64,000 nucleotides of DNA, from NCBI GenBank assembly GCA_004014935.1, contig CP025321.1, forward strand, positions 1,488,001 through 1,552,000. Direction: 5' to 3'. Made by a program: the position numbers and the translations under genes. The notes beneath the pieces were generated by a model. The model did not search any database. It had not been told where the DNA came from and saw only the letters and a list, made by a program, of their open reading frames with translations. This DNA comes from Saccharomycopsis malanga. Its lineage: Eukaryota > Ascomycota > Saccharomycetes > Ascoideales > Saccharomycopsidaceae. Shown here piece by piece: positions 1 through 13,050 of the stretch (the first letter of the stretch is position 1; each line of letters begins with the position of its first letter).

Positions 1-238
1 ATTATTATAGATATGTAGTTGATCAATGGTTATGCTTTAAATACTTGTAGCTTGGAAGATGGCCAATTGGCCTTTTTCAAAAAGGCCTTGTAGGTAACTG
101 GTGGTTCCGTTTCAATTCAGCAATTTCCTATATAGTTCTTTTAGGTATTTTTGAGGAATAGTTTAACTTTTGGGGGACAATAGTGTTGGTAATCACATTT
201 TGATGTGAAAAGTCGAAATAAATATAAGAAAGATAATC

Positions 239-560
239 TTGGTCAGGAAATTTTTTACAGAAACGGCTAAGACCATCAAGAAGCAAGTTGATTCAGTAAT
301 ATTGATAAAATGGACCAAAAAGGCCAATTGTAAACAGAACAAACATAGAATAATAAGATGTAATATATCTAGTAGATCAAACCATAGGATTAGAAGGATA
401 TATGTGTTTATTACAGAAATGGCAGATTTGGTTCAATTCCTATATTTTCTTTGCAATATTTTCAATACGACTGTAATAGTAAGATGGTTTTGTATTAAAC
501 AAATGGCTGGTAATGTCAAGTAGCAATTCTATTCAACAATATTGGTAAAATGAAACAAGT
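239..560 (+). repeat. dispersed repeat family R2, copy 1
   Basis: This stretch shares several blocks with 54391-54730 and 63577-63835. One block reads AAACATAGAATAATAAG, followed shortly by a CCATAGGAYTAGA block. Another reads GTAAGATGGTTTTGTATT at about 480, and there is a GGTAAAATG block. The block order here differs from the other two copies, so the copy looks rearranged. A 94-codon frame crosses it, but frames are not conserved between copies. The origin of the family is unknown. Confidence 0.5.
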
Positions 561-578
561 AGGTTAAGCCAATGGACA

Positions 579-690
579 GAATTGCTCAGTGGTTAGTGCT
601 CAAATATAAGATATTATTATAATTATAATTGCTGGCTCAGCTGGTGGGCAGCATTGTTAGTAGTCTCATCAAAGGAAAAGACCTAACAGG
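579..690 (+). repeat. rearranged SINE derivative
   Basis: The 5' head of the SINE (TTGCTCAGTGGTTAGTGCTC) runs straight into the 3' tail sequence of the same family (ATATAAGATATTATTAT). A second partial head follows (CTGGCTCAGCTGG) with the internal motif AAAAGACCTAACAGG that is also seen in the 1.5 kb and 41 kb copies. It looks like one internal-deletion derivative next to a truncated copy. Confidence 0.5.
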
Positions 691-1530
691 CTCAAAGGTT
701 GCAATGTGGTAATAATATATGCAATGTGATCATAATATATACAAGAAGTGTGTTTGTCCATTTTACTGATTTGTAAGCGAATGATGTTGAATGTGTGCCG
801 TTCTTGAAATTGTCAAGAACGTTTGAGTAGTCTATGATTTGTTCAATATAATTTAGAAGGCATAGCATACAGGAGTTTACTATCAATGTTGGATAGTTCC
901 CTAAGCTATGTTTCCACTTGTAATGTATTGGCGAAAAACCGGGAGAAAGTTGCCTTAATTTTTGAAAATGGCTTATAAATCCCTCTACAAAAGTGGAAAT
1001 CTTGGCTCGTCATTATTTTGTTATAATTACGGAAGATTATTATTGGGAAAGTCAATTGAAATAACTTAAGGTATATATAAAAGTGCTCAAAACAGGCCTT
1101 TGGGATGTTTGTTTGAAGAGATCATCGCCAATGGGATAAACAGCTTTGAGTGGCCTACTTTATAGTGGTATGACAGCATTCTTGATGAATGCTATAAAGT
1201 AAAATAGTTGTTGGGGATTGTATAAAAACAATAAAAAGAGCAGTGGAAATCTATTAGAATGAGTAAAACCCAATAGAAAGTCAGTTGTTACCATCACCCA
1301 TTTACTTTGTTTGCTCTTGAAAATGCTAATTATGATTTGAGGGTATGATTCTGGCTGTCAAACTGTTTATAGTCGTTATATATATCAAAGTCAAAGCTTG
1401 TTTTAGTTTACCACTATATATATATCAATTATATTTGTTATTTTTGCCTTGACTTAGGATGGAGTGCTCTTTAATTGTCACTAGAATTTGGACAGAACGA
1501 GCTAGTTTGCTCGTCAAAATTTTGAAATTA

Positions 1531-1735
1531 AGAATAATAATAATATCATATATTTCAAGCCCAGTACATATCAGTTTCGTATATACACGCTATGTTTAAG
1601 GGGACTTGGTAAAATACAGTGGGAAAAAGCCCAATCATGCCCTTTTGATCATAGTTGGCTCACCCATATTCCTGTTAGGTCTTGTTTTTCTCTTCTTCGA
1701 GAGCTGTGACAACTGAGCCAAATGGCCCAGTGGAA
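1531..1735 (-). repeat. tRNA-derived SINE, near-complete copy
   Basis: Read on the minus strand it starts CTGGGCCATTTGGCTCAGTTG, which holds an A-box-like TGGCTCAGTTG. It continues through the family motifs AGACCTAACAGGAA, ATTGGGCTTTTT and TACCAAGTCCCCTTAAACAT. It ends with the family 3' end, ACTGGGCTTGAAATATATGA followed by a run of ATT triplets. Compared with the 5.0 kb and 60.7 kb copies it lacks part of the middle. Confidence 0.65.
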
Positions 1736-1987
1736 CAGGACATTTTGGATACAAAGTTTTCCCAAGTTTCTCAGACATGGCGGGCCTATAACAAGGAGAA
1801 ATTTACTAGAGTCGAAAGCTCTACCATTGAGCATTATTACAAGTGACCTTCTAATATGGATTACCATTTAATCCACTATTATTTATCAATTCTGATTGGC
1901 CCATTATATAGCCAATGGCTACGGCCTCTGATTGGCCCACCTTCATGCATGCTGGGAACTCATGCACGGATAGCCGGGTAACGGCAT

Positions 1988-4746
<2,759 letters not shown>

Positions 4747-5008
4747 GAGACTTTGGCTCTCCTTTTTTTAATAATAGTTTATTGTTAAGAAACTTTGGCA
4801 AATCACTTGGGAAACATGATGTTATTGCTTTGACCACTTTATAGAAAGCATAATATTCACAAGATGAGGAGTTTGTAGTATTGTCGCTCAACTGTTTAGT
4901 TTTTGTATTAATTGTTTGAAAATGCTAATAAATATATATTCGTTTTGCTTATTAATTTGTAAGTGTTTATTTATAATAATGATATCTTGTTTATATCAAA
5001 ACTTGGTT
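4747..5008. other. DBP2 3' flank
   Basis: A T-rich stretch follows the stop codon (CTTTTTTTAATAATAG), then AT-rich DNA with AATAAATATATA, a plausible yeast polyadenylation context. No gene is seen. Confidence 0.4.
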
Positions 5009-5307
5009 GCTGGGCCGTATGGCTCAGTGGCCAGTGCTCTTGGAGAAGAGAAAAATGACCCAATAGGAACGTGGATTCGATTCTCAAGATGAACGTTTTT
5101 AATCGCTGCTGAAACACAACCTAGACCAAAGTCTAGTGCTTACTTTCAACCAATTGGGTGAGAAGAAAAAAATATAGAAGATTATGTTCAGATTGTGTTC
5201 AGATTATGATCAACAGGACATTATTGGGTTTTCCTTACTAATTTTTACCAACCCCTTTTAACATGAATATACAAAACCATTATTCACTGAGCTCGATATT
5301 ATTAATG
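5009..5307 (+). repeat. tRNA-derived SINE, full-length copy
   Basis: The head is GCTGGGCCGTATGGCTCAGTGG, with a perfect A-box match TGGCTCAGTGG at about 5020. A B-box-like GGATTCGATTCTC lies about 50 bases further on. The body carries ACCTAGACCAAAGTCTAGTGCTTACTTT and AGATTATGATCAACAGGACATTATTGGG. The end is the family tail CACTGAGCTCGATATTATTA. At about 299 bp it is one of the two longest copies and a good reference for the family. Confidence 0.72.
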
Positions 5308-5317
5308 CCTTACTATT

Positions 5318-5420
5318 GCCAAGTGGCCAAGTTGTTTGAGCCATCATGCGCCACGCAAAACAAGTGTGGCGTTCCTCACTTTGGATTTTGGTACTCGATT
5401 CCCGCTGTTGACGTTTCGGA
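5318..5420 (+). repeat. tRNA-like (Leu/Ser type) pseudogene or SINE relative
   Basis: A box TGGCCAAGTTG and a B-box-like TACTCGATTCCCG are about 65 bases apart, the spacing of a tRNA with a long variable arm. The acceptor and T stems do not pair well, so it is not a working tRNA. It directly follows the SINE copy at 5009-5307. Confidence 0.35.
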
Positions 5421-5661
5421 GTAATCATCAAAGGTTTTATCAAATTCTCCCACTGCTACCAAGACTGTTTTAATTTGAAATAGTACTATTCATTATTTTG
5501 ATTTTTTTTCAATATTGCGGTACAGCTTGTAACAAAAAATAGTAGGTTGTCAAATAAATATTTAATATAACGGAAAATTGTCAATTTTGACGAAAACTTG
5601 TTTTTTTCAAGCCATATTCTAGAGTCTTTACAGCAACCCAAATCATACAGAAGTTACATTT

Positions 5662-5681
5662 CTAGACTCTAGAAAGTCTAG
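5662..5681. other. perfect hairpin
   Basis: Arms CTAGACT and AGTCTAG (7 bp each) flank a 6-base loop. A related CTAGAGTCT lies about 40 bases upstream. The site is in a gene-free stretch with no assignable function. Confidence 0.4.
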
Positions 5682-6090
5682 GATTTTATATTGTGTACTT
5701 TGTTGTGACATTTGATTATTTAATAGGGAGAAAGTATCAATTTATTGAAAATAACACATAATTTGTTTAAAAATTGTAATTTTTTCCCCTCTCAGAGAGG
5801 TTTCTTTTATTTCTTGACATTATTCCGTAGCTTCTAATTGCTCGTAGTTTTGCTTGCGTTTCTTCCAACGTTGAAATCAGTTTTATTCCATAGAAACACG
5901 TATCGCAAGAGCTGAAAAAAGTATTATAAAATTAGGTTTTCAGAAGGAGCCTTTACTTAATAAAATATTCATTATATATTGGCAAAATAGCATAATTTAG
6001 CTTCCACTATACATTTAATATTTTTTTGGGGCTCGGTAAAGCCCAATGTGGTTATAAATAAACTTTATACCTCAGTTCAGAAAAGTCCAA

Positions 6091-6130
6091 AATAATAATA
6101 TCATATATTTCAAGCCCAGTACATATAATA
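6091..6130 (-). repeat. SINE 3' tail fragment
   Basis: This is the plus-strand image of the family 3' end: AATAATAATATCATATATTT followed by CAAGCCCAGTACATAT. It matches the tail of the 1531-1735 copy almost exactly. Nothing upstream of the tail survives. Confidence 0.6.
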
Positions 6131-6587
6131 GCCATCCTGCCCAATACAAACACAAATTAGTGATTCTTTGGATTTCCATTAGTAAAATTCAAATACCATT
6201 CTTCAAGTACTATTCAATTTTTCTATAGCATTTACTAGTGCTTATAACAAAAAGGCCAAATATTAGCACACAGGCGCAATCAATACCAGAATAAACTATT
6301 GTAGTCAAATACTGTTACTTAACACCAACCAAAAACCGATTTGCCACTTTGAACACAACACAATCTACAGTATCATACAAATATAATATCAATCATCAGT
6401 ATTAAAAAACGGGAAAATAGACATAAAACAAACAAAAATGAAATAAAAAGATGATCTCGCCAACTTTTCATGTAATGCTACACAGCGATAAACAATGCCT
6501 TGGAAACCTGGACAAAAAGATGCGAAGAGGATAAAATAAAACAATTATTTTAAGCATTTGTGAATGTGACAACTCCAGTATCTCTTT

Positions 6588-6788
6588 TTAATGTTCAAAT
6601 GGAAGCTTCATACCAAACCAAACCTTGTAATCCTGCTTGGCTCTATACAATATCCAGAACCACATCGTTGCTCCCAACAACTTGGAGGTTATTCTGTAAA
6701 AAGCAGGAACCTTTGGATATGGAACATTGGCGTGACGAACATATTTAACTGGGCCATGAGCCGAAAGTCTCAACAACGATTGTCTCAT
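6588..6788 (-). CDS. mitochondrial complex I accessory subunit, NDUFB2 (AGGG)-like
   Basis: A 66-residue protein. A short basic, Arg-containing N-terminus (MRQSLLRLSAHG) looks like a mitochondrial targeting segment. A single hydrophobic segment follows, with ATMWFWILYRAKQDY and then FGMKLPFEH. Human NDUFB2 has the near-identical LMWFWILWRFWHD followed by a GHFPYP motif, which is the basis for the call. It would sit as a one-helix subunit in the distal membrane arm of NADH:ubiquinone oxidoreductase. The presence of complex I excludes Saccharomycetaceae as the host. The start is the only upstream Met in frame, and no intron is evident. Confidence 0.75.
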   Translation of the reverse strand: MRQSLLRLSAHGPVKYVRHANVPYPKVPAFYRITSKLLGATMWFWILYRAKQDYKVWFGMKLPFEH

Positions 6789-8535
6789 TATGTAATTCAG
6801 ATATATTATTAATGTTAATCAAAAGATCCCAATACAATCAATAATAATAAGTGACTTTTTATATCAAACAAAAATAAACGCCAAACTTATCAAGCTTCTT
6901 TCAGCGCTTAACTATGGAAAGCCTGGTACTTTTTTGCTTTTTTCAGCCAATGATATTTTGAATAAATCATATTATCATTATTTCTATATTGGTTATCCGG
7001 CCGAGCATGATACGTGCGTATTTATGCGTGCTACGGCATGTTGTTGCATGTATGAAGCGAAGTGATGTGAGTAAGTAGTATGGAGAATAATAATTTAATA
7101 TATAAGAAGCATGTATGGTTTCCATTTTTTAAGTTTTGTAGAAGTTTTGAGTGTGAAAATGGTTGAAATAACAATAAGTTAGGTTTGTGCATGTGGTTAA
7201 TCTTCAAGTAGTTTATTTATTTAGCGCCTAACTACACAGCCGATATATCGCGGGTTGAAAAATTTCATATATGACAATTAGTTATGATATAAACTGTACC
7301 AAATGCATTATTGGGTAAGTAACTAGGCTATCCAAGTTAATTACCAAGTCAGGAGTAACAATAACTCAATTTTTTGTAAATCTATTTGCTTTTTAATTTA
7401 GTTCTGCAGTTTTACGACAATAATCTTGATAAGATTTATACGCTTTTAATTTCACTCAACTTAATTCATAGCCTCCAGCTTATCTTTAATTGTAAAAGTA
7501 TACTCGCGTTTTATAGTACCTTTATTTGCTCGTTTTCCTCGTTTTGTCAATGTTGAAATACTTTTCGTTTCATCAACTTTAAAATACTTTTTGTCTTTTT
7601 TAATTGCTCATTTTTCTATTGTTCTAACTCAATTTTTTCTTATCTCTCTCAATTTAAGCTTCGACATCTCTATATTATCATACATTTCAAGTTTTCATCT
7701 TCTTGTGTATGTGGTGTTTTCTGTAGCCCACTCGAACAATGTACAACTTTTGTTTATTTTTCAACTATATACACATTTGCTTATTTTTGAATTAAAAGGT
7801 TTTTGCAAGTACAACTTTTCATGAAACAAAAAATACAGGCGTTCCAGACAATAGCTTATTTGGCCATAAAAAGTAATTTTTTTACGAAACAGTAGTTACT
7901 TTCTTTTTGATAAATTAACTTTGAAAGGATCGGTAAGGGGGGTTGACATATTTCGACAACTTTATCTACTTTATGGATAGGATAATCTAGACTTTTCGGA
8001 TGAAATAGCCAATTGACACTGGATTTGAACAAATTGTTTATCAATTAAATTGAAGACATAAGTATCATTTTAAACCAGTACTGTTTGTTGTCTTCATTCG
8101 TATTGTTCAAAGCGACTTACCTTTTTAAGACTCCGATATAATAACTAACCTTCTGGCCAATTAGTTAGTACAATAGTGCACAATTTTTAGCCATTTTAAC
8201 GATTTATCATTACTGTTTACATGTCATTCTAATGCTATATACAGGTTAAATCCAGTCTCTGTACTTATAAGATGTTCCTGTCAATCATTATCAACCCTGC
8301 CTATTTCATGTTTTAGTGTGTAAATCCTACTTATTCCATCTTCTAGTCAATGGCCCGAAACCATTCTTTATACAATGTAATTTTACTTTTGCACACCAAC
8401 TTTGTAAATGCAATACGCCCAAATATATTTTTGAAAAGAATGTACAACTGTATGTGAAACTAAGAAATAAAAAGATTAACAAAAAACTTAAGAAAAAAAG
8501 AACATGAAATAACTCGTTAACGTAAATCTTGAAAC
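6789..8535. other. gene-free stretch
   Basis: AT-rich DNA of 1.7 kb with low-complexity short frames only. A hydrophobic 77-codon frame at 7591-7824 has no start context or recognised domain. The part next to 6788 should hold the promoter of the complex I subunit gene. I see nothing else. Confidence 0.5.
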
Positions 8536-9540
8536 TTAAGCAGTATTCTTGACAAATGAAGTTCCTTTTGTAATGTTGGAACTTAACTGATCTATAGCTT
8601 CTTCCAACAATTCATTTTCATGGCCGCTCATTTGATCCAATATTTGATAATTGATCTTTTCGATACCACTGCGACCCAATTTTACAGGAATAGCAAAATA
8701 AGCCAAATTTCCGACTTTTGACTTCAATTCTAAAGCGCCAGGGATAGAATTGTCCAAAAGAACAAATGAGGTCTCAACAACATCATCTGAAGGATTATTT
8801 ACGGCTTTCATCAATTGGTTAAATAGTCTATACGCAGAATAAGCCATAGAAAGGGTGGCAGAGCCTTTGCCTTCTTTAGCTTTAACAACTTCGTCGCCAC
8901 CGTATTGAACACGGTTAATTAAAGCAAGTTTTGTTTGGTCTTTTAAACCAGCGTAGATCTCAGGCGCTCCTACGGAAAATAAAGGGACAATCGTAGGACC
9001 CGAATGTCCGCCAATTACTGGGATGTTGAAGTCTTCTGGAGACGATTTGCCGTTAGAAGCTTCGGCAATAAATGTATTGGATCTAACGGTATCCAAAGTT
9101 GTGACCCCCAACAACTTTCTAGGGTTCAAAACCCCGTGTTTTTTCAATACTTCTGCGAATATTGGAACTGTAGAATTTACTGGATTAGAAATCACCAATA
9201 CAAATGCATTTGGAGCGTACATAGCAACGCCTTCTGCCAACTGGCTAACAATGCCAGCATTAATGGAAAACAAATCATCTCTACTCATTCCAGGTTTTCT
9301 AGGAACACCTGCCGGAATTATGACAATGTCTGAGCCTGTCAAAGCGTTCTTAAGGCCATCGTCGGCAGGTAAAAACGAAGAAACCCTGGTTTTGGTAGCA
9401 ATGTGCGACAAATCAGCTCCAACCCCTGGTGCGTTGACAACATCATAAAGAGAAAGCTCATCAAGATACGGAGAAATCTTCAAAAGTAATGAAAGTGGCT
9501 GGCCAATACCGCCAGCAGCACCACACACAGTTGCTTTCAT
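8536..9540 (-). CDS. malate dehydrogenase, NAD-dependent (cytosolic-type)
   Basis: 334 residues, the usual size. It interconverts malate and oxaloacetate with NAD. The Rossmann motif GAAGGIG is at residues 7-13. The active-site loop [10 protein letters not shown] (R81, R87), ISNPVNST, the LDTVR motif (D150, R153) and the catalytic H179 in GGHSG are all present. The protein starts directly at the nucleotide-binding strand without a mitochondrial presequence and ends FVKNTA rather than in an SKL-type signal. This points to the cytosolic isoform used in gluconeogenesis and redox shuttling. Which yeast paralogue (MDH2 or MDH3 type) it corresponds to cannot be settled from one copy. Confidence 0.95.
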   Translation of the reverse strand: MKATVCGAAGGIGQPLSLLLKISPYLDELSLYDVVNAPGVGADLSHIATKTRVSSFLPADDGLKNALTGSDIVIIPAGVPRKPGMSRDDLFSINAGIVSQLAEGVAMYAPNAFVLVISNPVNSTVPIFAEVLKKHGVLNPRKLLGVTTLDTVRSNTFIAEASNGKSSPEDFNIPVIGGHSGPTIVPLFSVGAPEIYAGLKDQTKLALINRVQYGGDEVVKAKEGKGSATLSMAYSAYRLFNQLMKAVNNPSDDVVETSFVLLDNSIPGALELKSKVGNLAYFAIPVKLGRSGIEKINYQILDQMSGHENELLEEAIDQLSSNITKGTSFVKNTA

Positions 9541-9660
9541 TATAAGGTTACTATGTTAACAAGTGAAAAAAAAAAATTTTCGGTCTAAAAATCAGGGATA
9601 AAACAGAGCTATTAATTGATGATCTTCGCAGTACGTCAAAAAAAATAGTGCTGCGTTGGA

Positions 9661-10251
9661 ATGAGCGCTATATGGAGTGTAAATTTCAACAAGATTGTAT
9701 TGTATACGTATAAAAATAAAGTATGGAGAAAAGAATTAATGAAAAAGTTGTGTTTACAAGAGAAGGCGATATTTCAGAGTTTTTATACTCATTTTCGCTC
9801 CCCGAGGAATCCAACGGCCTTAAAGACATCCGTCATGCTTCTGCGGTTTTACTTTTTTCTGTATTGTCTTGCAGGTATTTACCCGCCCTGTCAATGTTTG
9901 TATGAGGAGAACCTCGAGGAGAACCTTGAGAAGCCCCTCTCTGGCACGTTAGATCCCGCGCTGTTGATCCTGTTTAGGAAAGTGTTGTGCTGGCGAAGTC
10001 ATCATCATGCAGCATTGCAGCACCGCTACCGCTGTTGCGGGTTTTGCAGTGCTCGTAACATCAATTTGAAATTAATGCACTCAAGGATTTTCAGAGGCTA
10101 TGAACTAAGTATAAATCAGAAACCTTGTATTCTGGCATTTGAAATTTCTGGGGTGATGATATTGATTCTGAGGTTTTTTGATGATAGTGTTGTTTTGTAT
10201 TTGGAGCACAGTAATGTCAGTTTTGTGTATATGCTGTCAGTTTTTGAATAA
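9661..10251 (+). other. doubtful overlapping ORFs
   Basis: Two overlapping plus-strand frames start at 9661 (196 codons) and 9723 (60 codons). The 60-codon frame begins MEKRINEKVVFTREGDISEF and has the more protein-like composition. It stops soon after a CTGTATTGTCTTGCAG sequence that could be a splice acceptor. I recognise no domain in either. They share the intergenic space divergent from MDH, so they could be a short real gene, a decayed gene or chance frames. Confidence 0.2.
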
Positions 10252-10400
10252 TAATAATATCGTATATTGGGAATTTGTATATCCTGTCAGTTTCGTCGTA
10301 TATACGCAGTCAGTTTTTGAGTAATAATAACATCTTAAATTGAGAGTTAGTATATCCTGTCAGTTTTTGAATAATAAAATATATATTTTTATTTTTGGAA
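10246..10400 (-). repeat. degenerate tandem SINE 3' ends
   Basis: The block AATAATAATATCGTATATT followed by GTATATCCTGTCAGTTTCG and TATATACGC repeats about 2-3 times in decayed form. It matches the family tail (AATAATAATATCATATATT, CAGTTTCG, TATACACGC). The blocks look like old, locally duplicated tails. The rest of 10400-10776 is AT-rich with nothing recognisable. Confidence 0.45.
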
Positions 10401-10776
10401 ACTTTTTTACGTTATTTTTCACTAAAGATTAAGTAAAAATGGCATATATCGGAAACAATGTGTAAAATTACAACTATATCTGTAAGACAAAAAAGTAGTA
10501 CATATAATAATCCCAATTGAGAAAGTTATGAGATGCTCAATTTCTATTTTACAAATTTAACACGCACTGATTACAAGAATATCTGAGCAAAGGAGAATAT
10601 ATTGTAGGAAACTAACCGAGAAACGTAAATGATCACAAGGAATAAAAATGAGTTCTTGACAGTAAAAGATTTTCAGCAAAAAAAGAAAAATCAAACAAAC
10701 ACCATGAATAAAAGAAGAAATGTATCGAGATTGTTAAATAAAAGTTATATCAAGTAAAAATGAAAGTCAAACAAAA

Positions 10777-11571
10777 TCAAGCGGTTTTCACAGCATTATT
10801 TGCAATCCACAGGGAGATTTGTTGCACGATTTTACGTTGGGCAGGAACAAAATGAGCACCTTTATGTTTGATAATAGTATTAGTTCCAGGTCTGGTGTAT
10901 CTAGAAATAAAATCTAAGGAGCGTTCGTTACTAACGACAGTATCAAGTTCTCCAATGACCAATAAGGAAGGAACCTTGAGAGGTTCAGGGAACAAGATTT
11001 TTTTACTCAAAGTGGCATAATAGTCGTCTCTTTCTTGGGAGTCTTCGTCGCCCAACACCATTCGTTCTTCAGCCATGAAGCCAGAAAAGAAGATGACAAA
11101 TTTAATAGGTTTAGTATTGCCAAGAGCTTCCATGTTATTAGCAATGGTTTGAGCGAAACAGGAGCCTTGAGAAAAACCGATGATACCATCGAAAGGACCT
11201 TGCTCGCGAATGATTTTGCGGATATGGTCAATAGCAGGTTTGAGATCTAGTTTTTTGATAGAGGTTCTACTACCAACACTACTTTTGCTGCTGTTACTCC
11301 AAACGCTACTACCGCTGCTTCCACTACTTTCACTGCTGCTGTCACTGGAACCAGGAGGAGCCTCGGTGATCCACCAAGTGCGAAGTTGAATACCGTAGTT
11401 ACTGGTATCGTAATCGTTGGCTTGTTGTAAGACAATTGGGCCATCTGCATAGACTAGGTCGTAATTATGAGACTCAAGCAAACGACGAAGCTGGGTAGTT
11501 TTACTGTAGAAAGCATTAGCGTTCATGGCAAAACCATGAAGCATAAGAATCTTTGATTTTTTGGTGGACAT
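10777..11571 (-). CDS. FSH-family serine hydrolase (OVCA2-like)
   Basis: 264 residues from the Met that starts MSTKKSKILMLHGFAMNA. An in-frame upstream extension of 47 codons exists but lacks family similarity. It has the alpha/beta-hydrolase fold: oxyanion-side LHGF at 11-14, nucleophile S134 in GFSQG, acid D210 in GELD and base H240 in KGAHFVP. This is the complete triad of the Fsh1/Fsh2/Fsh3 and human OVCA2 group, whose physiological substrates are poorly known. A Ser-rich insertion (residues 74-104) interrupts the region before the nucleophile and looks like a surface loop. The protein is probably cytosolic, since no signal or membrane segment is seen. Which FSH paralogue it represents is unclear. 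Confidence 0.9.
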   Translation of the reverse strand: MSTKKSKILMLHGFAMNANAFYSKTTQLRRLLESHNYDLVYADGPIVLQQANDYDTSNYGIQLRTWWITEAPPGSSDSSSESSGSSGSSVWSNSSKSSVGSRTSIKKLDLKPAIDHIRKIIREQGPFDGIIGFSQGSCFAQTIANNMEALGNTKPIKFVIFFSGFMAEERMVLGDEDSQERDDYYATLSKKILFPEPLKVPSLLVIGELDTVVSNERSLDFISRYTRPGTNTIIKHKGAHFVPAQRKIVQQISLWIANNAVKTA

Positions 11572-11916
11572 GTTGAAGAATAAGAGAAGGAATGATGGTT
11601 GATAATAGTAAAAAATAGGACATGTAGATTTTACAAAAGAGCAAAACGTCGGTGTTTTATAGCAAGTTCTTATTAGTTCAAATGAATTAGTACTATCAAC
11701 ATGGTTTACCAAGGATCAAGGATTAGACGTAGCGAAGCAACAGCTCCTTGTTATTGTAGTAGGGGGGCAGTTTTGATTGCTAGTATGTATTCTATAGAAT
11801 TACCGCAGTTAGGCAGCAAATGAAGGGATCGCTAGTGTATATTTAGCTGGAGAATGTCAAGGATAAAAGCTAATGCAGTAATAAAAAGTTGTTAATTAAA
11901 GTTGGCTTAATTAAAC
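11572..11916. other. intergenic region, FSH/GPI19
   Basis: Promoter side of the FSH gene and 3' side of GPI19. No motif stands out. Confidence 0.4.
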
Positions 11917-12615
11917 TTATATGTCCGTGTCTTCGTAATCGGAATACAATACCTTGGATACAGTGGTGAGTGGCAAGTCCCAGACTCCGCTGGTCGAAGT
12001 CCACAAGTATTTTTCATCGTCCAAATCGATTCCGTCTTGGTTTTCCTCTTGGGCTTTTAGTTTTTCTGGATACGAAAACAGACTGGCCACCACTGCGTGT
12101 TCGTCGACGATATTGCGAATGTCGTTCAAGCCTCTTGCTTTGATTTCAGTGTTGTAAAACGCCAATCCTATATATATGTATATCATTGAAACGAGCACGT
12201 AACTGGAGATGGAAAGCTGCCACCAGCGGTCTGGATAGTAGTAGATTCCAATGGAATTGAACCATTCCTTCGGAGTCAACGACCAAAAAAGCCATATCAC
12301 TAGAAAACATATTGAGAGCAAATGGATTGCAAACCCGTTGTATTCTGTCTTGGACGTGATTTTATTACTGACTATTACATCCGATTCTCTTGCAAGAATG
12401 TCCGATATACTGTAATTGATACTGTTTTTCTTTTTAAGAATGTCTTCGTACTCATATATATGCTTGTTTACTCTCTCATCTTTGCCTTTTCGCTGCCGGG
12501 GCAATTGTACAAGATTCGGAGATGAAAACGAAGCATACAAATTGTTAAATATCATGACTAGCTGTAATATATAGTTTTTAGGCTGAGTTATATAATTTAT
12601 GATCGAAACTAACAA
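11917..12615 (-). CDS. GPI19: GPI19, PIG-P subunit of GPI-GlcNAc transferase
   Basis: Up to 232 residues; an internal Met at residue 21 (12555) is an equally possible start. The PIG-P domain spans about residues 90-175. It has two membrane helices (IHLLSICFLVIWLFWSLTP and a second around SSYVLVSMIYIYIGLAF) separated by the family PKEWFNSIGIYYYPDRWW loop. The conserved LNDIRNIVDEHA follows, then a C-terminal GVWDLPLTTVSKVLY typical of fungal Gpi19. The protein is part of the ER complex that makes the first GPI-anchor intermediate, GlcNAc-PI. It is transcribed divergently from the eIF4B gene. Confidence 0.88.
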   Translation of the reverse strand: MLVSIINYITQPKNYILQLVMIFNNLYASFSSPNLVQLPRQRKGKDERVNKHIYEYEDILKKKNSINYSISDILARESDVIVSNKITSKTEYNGFAIHLLSICFLVIWLFWSLTPKEWFNSIGIYYYPDRWWQLSISSYVLVSMIYIYIGLAFYNTEIKARGLNDIRNIVDEHAVVASLFSYPEKLKAQEENQDGIDLDDEKYLWTSTSGVWDLPLTTVSKVLYSDYEDTDI

Positions 12616-13050
12616 ATGTATTACTATATTGGTAGATGAACCATCAGAGACCCCATTAAGTACACCATTAAATATCCCATCAAATACCCATCAAATACAC
12701 CAATATATCCTACAATAACCCTCCCCTATTATGCTCTTATGGCGCCCACGTGATGTTTACTTAAGCAAAAATGCTATTTTGGGCAGATTCAAAGGAGGAG
12801 AAGAAGGGTTTTCATATATATAAACAATTATAGAAGAGCATCAACTAAGACCAAACGACTGAAAGCAATTGGTTAGCTATGTGTATGTATAGTGGCGCTG
12901 CTGTGGTGTCCTCATCAGTGGTGTTCAATTGATAATAAGCGATGATAAGCCCTTTATCAGATCCATGATGACAACAAGTTTGTTAGATCCATGATAACAC
13001 CCTATAATCCGATGATTCTAACATTTCTTGTAGCGCAAAAAAAGACAAAA
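12616..13050. promoter_or_regulatory. divergent promoter, GPI19 and eIF4B
   Basis: Holds a palindromic CACGTG at 12747-12752 (a Cbf1/bHLH-type E box). A cluster of GATAAG and CTTATC-like words follows at about 12930-13000. A short CATCAAATACCC-type repeat is at 12660-12700. The E box is plausible for a translation gene, but its function is inferred only. Confidence 0.4.

Larger units (their letters stand above)
5441..6587. other. gene-free stretch
   Basis: AT-rich DNA with the hairpin at 5662 and a short SINE tail at 6091-6130. I see no gene or RNA. Confidence 0.5.

Noticed and set aside
1531-1735. Interpretation of the dispersed 200-300 bp repeats as solo LTRs
   Set aside because: Copies do not begin TG and end CA, show an A box and B-box-like site at the 5' end and an ATT-run tail at the 3' end, and have variable 3' lengths. 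SINE fits better.
7591-7824. 77-codon membrane-like ORF
   Set aside because: A T-rich region gives Phe, Leu, Ile and Ser codons by chance; there is no conserved motif.
9661-10251. A 196-residue protein gene
   Set aside because: The frame is Cys-, Leu- and His-rich with no domain, and competes with a better but short frame at 9723. It is kept only as a doubtful feature.
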